A stretch of DNA of 64,000 nucleotides. It comes from Antedon mediterranea. Taxonomy: Eukaryota; Echinodermata; Crinoidea; Comatulida; Antedonidae. The notes under the pieces were generated by a model, which saw only the letters and a list, made by a program, of their open reading frames with translations, had not been told where the DNA came from and searched no databases. Each line of letters starts with the position of its first letter. Position 1 is the stretch's first letter. This document shows, piece after piece, positions 37,165 through 49,310 of the stretch. The translations under genes and the position numbers were made by a program. Where the stretch lies: NCBI RefSeq assembly GCF_964355755.1, contig NC_092674.1:26526001-26590000 (forward strand), written 5' to 3'.

Positions 37165-37350
37165 TTCTGGTGGTAGAACAACTCTTCTCGGATGAAGACT
37201 TAGTACTGGAGGTCCAGTGTGCAATTTAACCCCTATTTATGCATCACTCGAAAAGTGAGTGGGTTACCCTGGTGTACTGGTTCATTAACCCCTGTCAATT
37301 ATGGTAGATGCTGCACTGTTACTGCCATGGGTCCGTAAAGCATCTAAATC
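37165..37350 (+). mobile_element. SINE 3' part, same family as 12.3 kb
   Basis: CACTCGAAAAGTGAGTGGGT, then GGTGTACTGGTTCATTAAC and GATGCTGCACTGTTACTGCC and ATGGGTCCGTAAAGC follow the tail of the 5S-headed SINE in order. The 5' portion is missing or unrecognisable. Confidence 0.6.
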
Positions 37351-39192
37351 AGAATTTGAATTCCTCAATTGAGGACGAATATCTAATCAACAAACAAAAA
37401 ACCGAGCAAAATTGAATCAAATTTGAAAAGAATTAAAGGCCCAGAGTGATATTAAAAATAATTTTTAGTTACTGGTTTTTCAATATACACCAAAAAAAAC
37501 AGTTACTATTGCTGCATATTCGATAGCAACATAAATGTAGTGGATTAATCTCAAAGCAAATAGACATAAATTACATACAATTAAAGCTTAAGCAATCAAA
37601 ACACATGTAACTCCCCCAAGTTCTCCAAACAAACAAGTTACAAACCTGTAAAAACACAGATTAAAGAATATTCTTGAAATGTCAAACAACGGGTCAATGA
37701 CCTGGAGTAAACTGACCATAGAGTAAAGTGACCATAGGACAACTACTTTAAATTAATTAATGTAACAATGGGTATATAGTCTCCTGTAGGTGAGTTTAAG
37801 GTGAAGATACAGTACTCCTTTATCCAGAGGCATAAATTCATCTCCTAATTGTTTATTTTTGTGTAGATGTTGAAACAACTTCTTTCTTGAGTCAGGTGTA
37901 GCCCTCTGGCTTTGCCTGGAAGAACTGAAAAGTCATTAACTAATTGAAAACATAAGGAAGTGGTTTTGGAGAAATACTTAGGAAAAAAATTTAAATTAAA
38001 TTGAATGGAAAGTACATTAAAAATGTGTGCAGTTGATCAAAACAAATCTATTAATTAAATTCATTAATATTTTTGTGAGTAGAATGTACTTTTGAATCCA
38101 GACATTTGTCTACAAGTCCTGTTATGGAGACATACAGTATTCAGAACATTGCAAGTCTTGGTTTTAGAACACCATTTAACGGTTATTGCTGTGCAATTTT
38201 TAGCTGTAACGCAAAATAACTGTTATTTGATTGCCAACCCCTACCTTGAGTCAACTACACTGCGGTAAAGTTTGAATTAACCACCAGAGCCCATTGCATT
38301 TTGGGTAATGCTAACAGTTTCTATCGATGTCCACATACTGATTTAAACGGTTATTTAGGAGCACACATTTAGCATAAATGCAGTCGATATAAATATTATA
38401 TATAATTTCTATTTTGAAATAATGGTTTATTCAGTGCTATAAAACAGACCTAAGAGTTTCTTGGTCTAATACTCTTGATGAAGTTTATACCATGATGAGG
38501 CCTTTGTTATACCAAGAACTATCCCTATATATTATTGGTGCTAATAGATGAATTCGTAAGGTAAGTGTACATCATGATAAAATGAAGAATAAGAACTTGG
38601 CAAAAATATCAACAACTGAGAGAGACAGCTGCTACATGGTTCGTGTATTAAAAAATGTTGTAGTGTGTGTACCAGTGTGCGTGCTGTAAAATGTAATCGC
38701 CTAATAAAACATCGTGTTTATTAGAGAAATGGTAAGTTATTTGCTTACCAAAAAAAGGCGTCAAGAGGGTGCCAAACATTTCATTATATTTATTTATCCA
38801 TCTATAACAATCAATTCAAAAGAATGAAGTTCTTCAGGTCAGAGAAATGGAAGCTGGTGTCATTTTGATGCTCTATTATAAACATGAGGTTATAAATATT
38901 TACATTTAGGTGATAGAAAAGTGATGAATGACATTACCAGATAACACACATTTTGAGGTGGAGGGCAGTAATTACGCCTTCCAGGTACTGAACTTTCAAT
39001 TTCCTATTCTTGTTAGTTGTGTTTAAAATATACGTGATTGATGGCACTGGTCAAAAGTAATTGCTTCTAGCCATTATGGTAGAACATTGTTTTTCTTTGC
39101 GTAAATTTGTTGTTTATCATCCTATGAACATATACCATTTCTTATGGTAATAAAAGTAACTTATTCTTTCCAAGTTGAAATTCTGATTAGGC

Positions 39193-39475
39193 CCTCTACA
39201 GATGAACAATAGCAGCCATAGTGCAACGTGTACCTGGAGATGATACGATACCCTACTCCTTTTTAATAGTGTACAAAGTTCTTGCGTTTCAAACGTTTTA
39301 TGTACACTGCTTTACAACCTATCCAAAGGAAGAGGCAATGAGAGTAAATATTGCTAACGGATACAAGCAATATGGCACTGATGGGTCTCGCACCAATGCC
39401 TCTCGCACCAATGCCTCTTGCACCAATGCCTCTCGCATGCTAGTTAATTTTAACTCCACTCCCAAAGACTCGTAA
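39193..39475 (-). mobile_element. SINE, same family, with inner 15-bp repeats
   Basis: The minus strand reads GCTTGTATCCGTTAGCAATA, TTTACTCTCATTGCCTCTTC and a tail with GTTGCACTATGGCTGC, matching the SINE body. Toward its 5' side the unit CTCGCACCAATGCCT is repeated three to four times (39384-39435), a local expansion absent from the other copies. Confidence 0.6.
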
Positions 39476-40606
39476 TAAGACTTTGTTTATGTAGGGCATC
39501 TTGCGTATATGTTTGTCTTGTGGACAAGATTGCCACCTTTAAGAAGGATAGTGAATAAATTCAGTTTTTGTTCCTTGGCAATAATTTGCCTAAAATATAT
39601 AAAAACAAAAACAAACAAACTAAAATCGCCACCAGTAAGCAATATGAAATATACTGTATGCAAATATACTGATACATATTCAAAACCCCACACAAAAATA
39701 TATTTGAAGGTTTTTTACCAGTCTCTTCTACACTCTGCAAGAAGCCTCTAGATAACCTTTTATACTCTAGTATTTCACACTCAGTGCTGCTTGCTTCCCA
39801 CCCTACCTTATTGCTAACAGTAAAAAATACCCCCTTGTGATTGCGTGTTTAAAAACTGTGTTCGTTTAAAAGAAAACAAATTAAAATTTGATTTATTACG
39901 GATATAAAACCGAATTTATGGGAAGCACCAACATATTTTTTAGCAAGATCAAATCATTTTTCTTCTTTTGTAACTATAGTAATTTATAATTATACAAATG
40001 TTTTTATCTTTAAAAAAAAACAATGATTTATTTTCATGTTTTGTCGACAACATAATTAATATTTTGAAATGATTGCATATCTGGTTACGTCTGCAAAGTT
40101 TCTAAAGCGCAGAGAGGTAATACTTACATTTTTTTGATTTATTTCGAACATGATATCAAGTTCTTTTAAATGTTGAAATGCTACAAAGCTTTAAGTGTTA
40201 TGTGCAAGTCTGGAATGTGAGCAATGGGATAATGAGTATGTTTACATTTGGTTAAATACCCAATGAAATGTTCATCAAATGAACTAGGTTTATTGCGTTC
40301 GTGATTGAGTTGTGCTTTAAAAATGTAATTAATTAAACAATTGAAATGTAAGATTTAAAAAAATGCAAGGTTCGAGGTTTCGAACAAATACCCCTTAATG
40401 AAGTGTTATTTGTCTTTGAATTCTTTATATTATATTGTTTCTCTACTGAACGACTTGGAAATCAATGCTTTAGCACTAAAAGTTTCATTCAGTATATAAA
40501 GAGAATAAATTAAAAAAAGTGGCCATAGAAATTAACAGTGAAAGTATATACCTACCCCTAGCCTAGTTCATGATCATTTTTTCCCCTTTTGTGGAAAACA
40601 GACTCT

Positions 40607-40622
40607 CCCCCCCCCCCCCCCC
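40607..40622 (+). repeat. poly-C run of 16 in a retroposon-like context
   Basis: Sixteen C residues followed by TGTAAAAATCCTGGCTACGG, a sequence type often seen at the edge of animal interspersed repeats. Assembly length may be unreliable. Confidence 0.6.
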
Positions 40623-41049
40623 TGTAAAAATCCTGGCTACGGGCTTACCTTCACTATCCCAGTTTATAGATTATTTATAGAATTTGTTGTTGAAAAGATG
40701 AAGCTATCGAGAAGCCAAGGTGTGGAAGCATGGGTGTAAACATATATTAAGAGTTTCTTGGGTAGGTAATGTGTTAAATTAAAAAATAGGCTTGGGGGCA
40801 GGATGACAGAGGTGTGAGTGCCCGCCCGCCCGTCTCTGCCCTACACAATTATTATTTGTTGTCACATTAGTAAATTTAAATCTTCCATGATGCTGTGTAG
40901 AAAATAAACTATTCATCCAATGTACTGTGAGTGGGTATTGGAACAGTATGACGTAGACGAAAGGATTAACCGTTAAACCACATCTACTGATGGTAATAAC
41001 ATTAAGTAATTGACCATTCTGAGTAAATGATATTTTATTATACGCAGTA

Positions 41050-41160
41050 AAAGTTTGACAAACAAAATTTGATGTACCTAAATATGATATGACATCATGT
41101 TCATATATGGAGACATCACATTTTTTTGTCACATAAAGTTTGATAGTGTAGACAGAGCTT
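41050..41160. mobile_element. mariner-type MITE, left-truncated
   Basis: Right end GATAGTGTAGACAGAGCTT is intact, preceded by TGTCACATAAAGTTT and the family interior; the left inverted repeat is absent. Confidence 0.65.
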
Positions 41161-41278
41161 GTGTACTATATTGAAGTATTGAACTTTGTATGTTTAATAG
41201 TATTTAGTAGATACTATACAAGCCACAGATTTAATTACAAAAACCTACTTTCCTAATGTACAACTACAGTAAGTCTTA

Positions 41279-42115
41279 GGGCCTGTTTCTATAGAGCAGA
41301 GAATACGGTTTTGAATACCGTTCTTTTCAAGAACCGTTTTTTCTTGCCAGCAGAAATGGGTCCCCACAAAAAACCACAAAAAAGAACCGATCTTAAAAAC
41401 GGTTTCAAAAACCCCAATTGATTGCGGTCTCGATCGCAAAGAACCGTTCTGAAACCGGTTTCCGTGGAGCAATTTTTAGCTGCAACACAATCGCGGTCTC
41501 AATTTGACCCCAAAAACTGAACTCTGCAGTCTGCTGCACTGGGACGATTGCGGTCAACTCGCAGTCAAACCTGCGCGATAGGACCTAGGCCTAAGTCATT
41601 TTTATTTCTCTAGATAGTGAGTATTTTATTTAACTAAAAAATGTTGACCGATGCCATTACGAGGTTCGTAAAAAATATGTGAAGGGACTTGTCGGGAGTC
41701 GGAAGAAAGACTCACGTAGGTCTAGGCCTACATGTTTTTAAGAATATTGTAAAGCGTGTGAAAGCTAGATGAGTTCAACTTGACAATATCAGAGGGTGCG
41801 ACGTAGCTATACTTTAACCAAGGACCACAATAACGTTTCAGGTAATAATTCTCCCTTCTATGATGAAATGGATGCTATTTCTTGGGGATCGCGCTATGCG
41901 AAAAAAAGTAAACATAACCTCGATCCAATCATGCTTCCGCCTAACGAACTGCATTGTGGTGTATATAATGATGTCATTCATAACGAACGCACATGGACGG
42001 AACCGGTTTTATTGGAGTAAAAATTGAGCTGCAACGCGATCTTTATTCATAAACAACAGCCGAAACCGGTTTCCAAAAAACCGTTCTTTTTTTATTTTTC
42101 AATAGAAACAGGCCC
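41279..42115. mobile_element. PIF/Harbinger-like element, 837 bp
   Basis: GGGCCTGTTTCTAT at the left is mirrored by ATAGAAACAGGCCC at the right. The 3-bp flanks are TTA and ATA, close to a TWA duplication with one change. Inside the ends several AACCGTTCTT / AAACCGGTTTC motifs are repeated in both orientations, likely subterminal binding repeats. The element retains part of a Myb/SANT-like gene on the + strand and no DDE transposase. Confidence 0.7.
41781..42020 (+). pseudogene. C-terminal remnant of a Harbinger Myb/SANT-like gene
   Basis: After a TGA at 41781 the frame reads QYQRVRRSYTLTKDHNN and then VSGNNSPFYDEMDAISWGSR before a stop after 74 further codons. Harbinger Myb-like proteins typically have, after the third helix, a basic stretch followed by a K/R-D-x-N-x-S-G-N segment and a PF(F/Y)(D/E)ELD motif. 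KDHNNVSGN and SPFYDEMD fit that pattern. The N-terminal helices that should precede it are scrambled by stops (for example at 41679 and 41771). No ATG-initiated complete gene remains. This is the complementary half of the relic seen at 11640-11882. Confidence 0.5.
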
Positions 42116-42790
42116 ATAAACCTTTGAAGGCCAATAAAAGAAAATTCAGTAAAGGTTTCCTACAACTTGCCATTTTGAAACAATTACTTCCTATTTTCAC
42201 TTGTGAAATACCTAAAGTTAATATGTAGTACAGTACATGTTTTACCTTAAAAATTATAGTAGCCAAACCGTTTCATTTCTTCAGAACATTCTTCCGGTTT
42301 TTAACAACATTTTGTGATCTGTTCTGCACGTAAAATCTGTGCCGGAACTTACCATACAATTACTCATAATGCATGTTTTTAAATTAAGTTGTATAGAGAT
42401 TATTCATATTTGTTGTATAGCATTACTGTGAAGATAACATGAATCTATATTTTCCTGTTCGTCTTTAAACTGATTGCGTTGTGAGTACGTTCTTTTCCTT
42501 TTTGAATGTTGTGGATTTAAATTGGTCTCATCTCCTGGGGATATAGGAAACATTTATACTTCCAGGTTATGTATTTCATAGTGGTATGTATATTTAATTT
42601 CTATACTCTAGGTGGACTTTTCTAAAATTTGATATTAAAAAAAAAAACTGATCCTCTGTGTTTTAAACTGTTGGTTTGTTTATATGAAATTTTACAATTA
42701 ATATAATAATATGCAATAGACATAAAATATTGTTTTTATTGTTTATGTTCCATCCATATCTTCCTCTCCCAGCAACCATCTTCAATCTTA

Positions 42791-43424
42791 GGCTGTGTTT
42801 ATACAACATCCTAAATTTGAACACGTCTTTAATTTTTAGCATGTTGCACGGGCTGAGGTCAACCCCACAAAAACCTTGCAGTTATACATGAAATCGTAAT
42901 ACCGTGTTATACCGTAGTTCTTCATAATCCTAAGTTGTATACTTGCATGCCTTATGAATTAATATGAGTTTATTAAGGATTTTAATAAAGGATGATTTCG
43001 TTTAAAATTTAGTTTATTACAGTTATTGATTTTTTAAATCTGCTTTTGAAATTAGAAAAAAAAAATGTTTTAGAATTAGGATAAAACTATGCTACATTTT
43101 TCCAAATTATGCCAACATTTGATTAGCGTTAATTTTGAGTGCTAAATCGGTTAAAATACCCCCAAAAAAGCACAATTACCTACTAGATTTTGTCAACATT
43201 TTCACAGCACATAACTTTTATTTAACGAGAGGTCAAAACAATACACTGAGGACACTTCCAACACGCCAATTCAGCAACCGGGAATCCACAAAATTTTAGG
43301 ATTCAGCCAAGTAGCCTTTTTTGCAATTAAAATCTCATTACACGGAATCTCTTCGATGTTATACAACACACTTCTCGTAGGCGTGTTGAATATGCGTGTA
43401 ATAGCGTGTTGTATAAACGCGCCC
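42791..43424. mobile_element. inverted-repeat element, possibly Harbinger-like, 634 bp
   Basis: Left end GGCTGTGTTTATACAACA matches the reverse complement of the right end (GGGCGCGTTTATACAACA) with three changes, and further GTTGTATAA/TTATACAAC copies lie at the right side. The flanks TTA and AAA give no clean target duplication. No coding capacity. Confidence 0.5.
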
Positions 43425-43438
43425 AAAAGGTCTTCTTA

Positions 43439-43580
43439 AGTGTGATGTGCCCAAATATGGTAGTGATGCCTAAATATGGTAGTGATATGCCTGAATATGG
43501 TAGTGATATGACATCATCATGTCCATGAGTACATACTTTTTTGTCACATAAAGTTTCATACATAAGTGTAAACAGATCTT
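43439..43580. mobile_element. mariner-type MITE, left end lost
   Basis: Interior with three GTAGTGATATGCC-type repeats, TGACATCATCATGTCCATG and right end GTCACATAAAGTTTCATAC then GTGTAAACAGATCTT. The left end abuts the preceding inverted-repeat element. Confidence 0.6.
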
Positions 43581-43825
43581 TTCTTATTATATTAATTAAA
43601 AGGCCATTTAGTAATTTCCCTGCAGTATGTTGGGATTGTACACATATTTGTTGGTGTCTGTTAGTTCAAGGTGTTTTTGAGGGTTAACATGATTGAGATT
43701 GTTTACTAGTTGACCATATATGAATTTACAGTACATTCATTTCACTTGCTATGTTATGTGTACATTGACTTAGTTTTAAGGACATGTCCTATTGTGTAAC
43801 ATTGAACAAGGATTGATCATTTCTA

Positions 43826-43988
43826 AAGCTCTCTCTACATTATCAAGCTAGTTTGACAAAACAGTGTGATGTGCCCAAATATGATAGTGATATGACCAAA
43901 TATGGTAGTGATATGACATCATCATGTCTAAATATATGGGCACATCACATTTTTTTGTCACATAAAGTTTGATAGTGTAGACAAGGCT
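43826..43988. mobile_element. mariner-type MITE, complete
   Basis: AAGCTCTCTCTACATTATC at the left, GATAGTGTAGACAAGGCT at the right, TA flanks, and the family interior with TGACATCATCATGTC. Confidence 0.75.
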
Positions 43989-44208
43989 TAATAAATATAT
44001 CCTTTTTTTAGTAGGTGGTATACATGCCGATTTATGAGGTAGTAGTCTACTTTTTTTCCTACCACTTATCATTTTACTGTCTAACCGTAGGCTGTTCTTA
44101 TGGCTTTTTCCAAAAACTAATTAATTTTTTAATGCATTAAAAATCAGTGGGTTAGGGGTTGTTAATCAAACTGTCATGTTTTAGAAATTTTAATAAAATC
44201 ATTTCTTG

Positions 44209-44429
44209 AGCTCTGTCTAGACTATCAAACTTTATGTGACAAAAAACATGATGATGTCATATCACTACCATATTTGGGCATATCACTACCATATTTGGGC
44301 ATATCAATATCATATTTGGGCATATCACTACCATATTTGGGCATATCACTACCATATTTGGGCATATCAATATCATGGACACATCACTTTTTTTTTGGTC
44401 AAATTAGTTTGATAGTGTAGATAGAGCTT
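44209..44429. mobile_element. mariner-type MITE with inner expansion
   Basis: AGCTCTGTCTAGACTATC and GATAGTGTAGATAGAGCTT mark the ends; TA remains only at the right. The interior contains five or six tandem copies of a 22-bp unit (CATATTTGGGCATATCACTAC), making this copy about 60 bp longer than its relatives. Confidence 0.75.
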
Positions 44430-47014
44430 TAGACTTTTAAACTAAGGGAAAATAATGTATTAAATATACCATAATGTTGTGTATATAACAGTAGAACACA
44501 AAGGGGATTCAATTCAATAAACATTTATTTACAAAATCTGAATACATACGAAAAACAGGATTGTACAGAATTATAAAAATATGTTTCAGAAAATGAAGGC
44601 TGGATGCTTTTTTCAGGATACTGGTTTAATGTATGAATTTCCCATTGTTCTGGAAAGTGCCTATTATTAGGTTTTCCCTAAATAGTGGTGATTTTAAGGA
44701 GGAGTTATATTCTGTGACTATTATATTGTAGATTATATAATATTATGTAAGTATTTTATTGAATTGTTTAGATAAACTAAATATCAAAATTCAGTCCTGG
44801 TTTTGTGGGAAAATGGAAAATAGTTTGTGTTTTGATTTATTAGTGTCCCACTTTCTAACAAAGATTTGGCATCTAAATATATCATTTTGACAGTAGACCT
44901 TTAATCATACCATGCTAAATAAATCATTGTATATGGTTTTTTTGTACTGTGGTTTTACATGGAATGCTATGTGTAGTTATTTTATTTTAACCAGGCACTT
45001 TGAAATGTTGATGGTAATGTTGAATGCTGCCCTAGTAAGTCATGTTACTGGTCAAAACATATAAGAATAAATCATTTCGTTTCTGGTTTTTTTTTTTTGC
45101 TGTGGTTTGAAGAGAAGAATGTGTAAAATTTACATATTAAGAAATTCATGATGAAATTTCAGAATTCACTGTTCTACTTCTGTATATAAGGCCTGGTCAA
45201 GATATACACAATCAAAGATTTTGCTACTATAGATTTATTTGAACATACTTTTCCATTCCAACTAATGAAAGGCATACATAAAAAACACATGCATACATAT
45301 TTTAAGAGAGAAAAATGGAATATACATATAGCTCACATCACCCCTTTATTTGTTTAATATATATAACTTTTCAAATTAATTAAAATATGGTTTAAAAAAT
45401 GGTATCTGGCAGAAATTATTTTTTGTTTTGGGCCTAAAATGGAAAACCATTCAGGCATACAGTACTGATGTTACTGATGAAAGGCCTAATAACTATAATT
45501 ACATATAATACATGAGATGACCCTGCCAACCATGTAGTGGTCAAGGAAAGTTTACTTATAATATATCAACTGCTGTTCACTAACATGATTGATAAATGGA
45601 TTATTAACATGATGTACTGTGTAGGTGTAATGTGGGCAGTCGCATATTGATAAGTTAACTTACCATTAATTATTGAGTATTAATATTTCATCATAATATA
45701 AGAAAAGATATATAATTAGAAAAAAAAACATAAATTTACAGCCTTAATTAATTAATATATACAGTTTTCAATATTTTGATTTCACTATAATAAGTGAAGA
45801 GATTAAATAATATTTTTTTTTAATGTGTTATTAAATAGCTTAATATTATGGGAGGTGGGCCATATTATGAGCAGTGCTCACTTTTTGATCCATTAAAAAA
45901 ATATATATATATATAAGTATATTATATTCCTTGAATTTGGTTGTTATTTAAATAAATTCAATTGAAAGAAATTCAGTACTATTTTGATTGATATAGACCT
46001 AAGTATGGACTAAACATTAATTGATCTGGTGGTGTAGGCCTAATTATGTCTTCTCAGGGTAAAAATTATTAGTAAAAGTACTTAGACTTTTAAATGTTTG
46101 ATGATGGATGCCAAGTGATTTACAAACATTTAAAATAAACTTGAGGTAACTGGGCAAGTACAAGGCAGAACTTCATGTACTCATTGACACTCGTGAGTGA
46201 AATTAGCAGGGCAAGCTTGTTGATAAAATGTACCTACTAGTTCATAGACTGATTTTGGAATTGTTGATAGACTCCCAAGTGATTTAAAAATAATCTTGAA
46301 GTAACTGGGCAAGTACAAGGTAACTCAGTCCTCTCCTGAGTACAATAGTACTAATTTCTACCTTGACTTTTGTTGATTGTTATAACATTGTTTGTTTTTA
46401 CTTGGGAGTGATATTGTGCTAAATAAGGTCCCCTGATGATGTGTGTATTTTCAGCAACTTGTCAAGAATTTAGTGTATATACGAACAATTTAAAATTCAT
46501 CAATGGATGTGTTCACAAAATTTGGAAGCAATTTTGTTTTTATCTGAAAGAACACAGTTCCAAAGGACCATTGTGTACCCTGAACATTTTCCAGATAAAC
46601 CCCAGTCCTCTGAAATGTAAATGTTTTGTAAATGCACAATATGTTTTACTACATGTACTACTAATAATTATTCTATTGAAAAACAAATAATGTTCCAAAG
46701 AATTATACTCATTATTTTAATTAGAAAGAGGATGACGTCAAAATTATCTGTAAAAATAGTCATAAATTCTTAAAATAAATTACATTATTACAGACTATCA
46801 ATCTGATACCTTGTAATGCCGTCAGAACAAAAACAATTTAATTTGTAATTGGTTGTAAATACTCTTTGTTTTCGATGTTTTAAATTGTTACTACCCTTTT
46901 AATGTAGAGATCAAGTTTGATAAAAATCAGAATATAGAAATAATTGAAAATTTAATTAAAAAACTTTTGCTAAACTTTGAGTCACCTTTGACTAAAATAT
47001 CTTAGGAATGTAAT

Positions 47015-47032
47015 AACCTTTGACCTTTGACA
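47015..47032 (-). promoter_or_regulatory. candidate DR1 nuclear-receptor site
   Basis: The + strand reads AACCTTTGACCTTTGACA, i.e. overlapping AGGTCA-type half sites with one-base spacing on the minus strand, the form bound by HNF4, COUP-TF and RXR dimers. Single intronic site; function is not shown. Confidence 0.2.
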
Positions 47033-48058
47033 TTGAACTTTAAGAATGTTTGAAACATATATTAAATATTAAAGAAAGAGGAAATTAAATTATATGAAAT
47101 TTCCATTATTAGAAAATTAGTAAATGTTTGTTAAAATAGTTTCCAAAGCAAAGAACTAAAATTCCAAAATACAGTATTAAAAACATGTTCAAGTATAATC
47201 CCACCCCCTTTTGAAACCATATATGGACACAAGATTTGGTCGCTTTCATTTTTACTGAAATCCCTGTATAATCCAACCCATAATTTTATACTGGGACCCA
47301 CTGGTACATATTCTAAATAAGATAAATTAATTTAACAAGATGCTTTATTTAATTTATGCAAGAAACGCATGTTTTTGATCATCAATTAATATGTATTTAA
47401 GTAGTTAACACTGTACAAGTGCCTCACAACAGGAAACCAGATTATTATCAACACTACACAAATACTGGCAACTCCATACTTGTTGAGTATGAAATCCTAT
47501 CCCGCTGATAAATATAGAATAAATTGAGAGCTTCATTACTGTCGTGTGCAAGGCAACCACATTCGGCAAGATAACCACGTAAGATCATATCCCTGTTGGT
47601 GTCCGTCGCTGTATAATTAGCCTACCGCGAACTCTATGGTGTCATTGTTAAAAGGATGCGCCAAGCAGATCAAGTTTATCAACTATAATTATAGAGAGAT
47701 GCTTACTTGTTAAAAGAACTTTCTGCGTGTGAATTTTTTACCATAGTAAATTTTTTCATCATATTTTTTATTGTAAAATCTTTTCTTTTGCAACATTGGC
47801 AACATTAAATTGTCTTTGAAAAGTACAGTATTACTTTATATAAGTGAACTCATTTATCTTATTTACTAATATTAGAGGTCATATCTGGTATTTTCTTCTT
47901 TACACATAAAAACTCTTGCAAAACTACTCAAACTCATAAAATCTCTCAATTGTCACCGGTTTGTACCGGTACTTGAATTTCTTTTGATGTTAGTTTCATT
48001 ATTAAAAATATTATATTGGCTAGTGATAAATTTATTACTCGATTAATTACTTTTACTA

Positions 48059-48210
48059 AAGCTCTGTCCAAACTTTATTTGACAAACAAAAATGTGATGT
48101 GCCCATGTGATGTCATATCACTACCATATTTAAGCATATTACTACCATATTTGGGCACATCGCACTTTTTTGTTAAACTAGTTTGATACTTGATAGTGTA
48201 GAAAGAGCTT
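48059..48210. mobile_element. mariner-type MITE, complete
   Basis: AAGCTCTGTCCAAACTTTAT at the left, GATAGTGTAGAAAGAGCTT at the right, TA on both sides. Confidence 0.75.
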
Positions 48211-48807
48211 TACAGGAAAATTCATTTATATAAGAATAAGATTAATTAATTTATTGAATTATTTATTTAAAAAAGCTTAGTTGGGTCTTTTCTGTATGTA
48301 CTTGATCAATGTACTATGTTATCTGGTAGGGTCAAATTTCTTTAACCAGAACCAGTCCCTTACCATATTGAATCTGCTTTATGCTAATGTAATTTAAGAA
48401 AAGAGGCCAGTCTGGTTAGTGAATTTGTTATGTCATGCATAAAACATTGTTCATATGCAATGGAAGTATGGTAGCCGTTATTGTATTGGAACACGCATCT
48501 ACCACACATATCTACCACACGTATTTACTGCACGTAATTAATCGGAGGCATATGTTGATAACGAGGCCACTAATTTTGGTTACTTTGGGTGTTTCTGCTG
48601 ATTAATTCCAAAAGATTTTTTTTTTTATGAAACAATAGGATGCATTTCTGTTGGATTTATGCTTTCAAAGAAACTGTTACAGTATTGTGCGTTACAGCTA
48701 AATACCGCATCGATTTGGTGTTATTAACTTCTATTTTGGGAACAATATTAAACATGTTTTTAATTTATTCATACACAATTTAACCGGTCCTTTGATATCA
48801 CTATTAA

Positions 48808-49118
48808 GGGCCTGTCCAGACCTACGGGGTTATGCTTTCATATCATACGTAGTGTACAACTTCATACAGTATGTCTGAACCAGGAAAAGATTAGTGGAAC
48901 CACCTCTTACGACACTGATCTTTCGTTCATTACAACATCTCTTGAAGATTTTGACCTCCAACCAATCAAATTTACTCCTGCATACCAGATGTTCGTCCAA
49001 ATCGGTGAAATTCTAGTTTCTAACAAAAGCGTTAGTTAAGCGAGGCTGTTACGGTGCTAATTATGATATGCCATTGCTTGCGATACGAAAGCATAACTCC
49101 CATGATCTTAATATACCC
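48808..49118. mobile_element. Harbinger-like MITE, 311 bp
   Basis: Flanked by TAA on both sides (48805-48807, 49119-49121). Ends are imperfect inverted repeats: GGGCCTGTCCAGACC with GTTATGCTTTCATATC at the left and GATACGAAAGCATAAC with TATACCC at the right. No coding capacity. Confidence 0.65.
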
Positions 49119-49159
49119 TAAGATAACAATGTGTGTATGTTATGGAGGAACTGGTTCGT

Positions 49160-49310
49160 TTTCACCTGTGTCAGGTGTGTTTGTCTTGAGGATATCCGCA
49201 TAACAGGTGAAAGTTACAATACATGTTAAAGGTGTTGTTTGAGGATGCTGTGAGTCAGCACCATTTACCTGTAAAAGTTTACCTGTGAGAATTTGCATAC
49301 AGGTGTCAAT
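49160..49310. promoter_or_regulatory. candidate intronic enhancer with clustered CAGGTG boxes
   Basis: Four perfect CACCTG/CAGGTG sites (49163, 49172, 49204, 49300) and two TACCTGT sites (49266, 49280) lie within 143 bp. Between them are TGCTGTGAGTCAGCA, containing an AP-1 core TGAGTCA in a Maf-like palindrome, and ATTTGCAT, the POU octamer. Such grouping of E-box/Snail-type, AP-1 and octamer sites is suggestive of an enhancer, but the claim rests on motif density alone. Confidence 0.3.
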
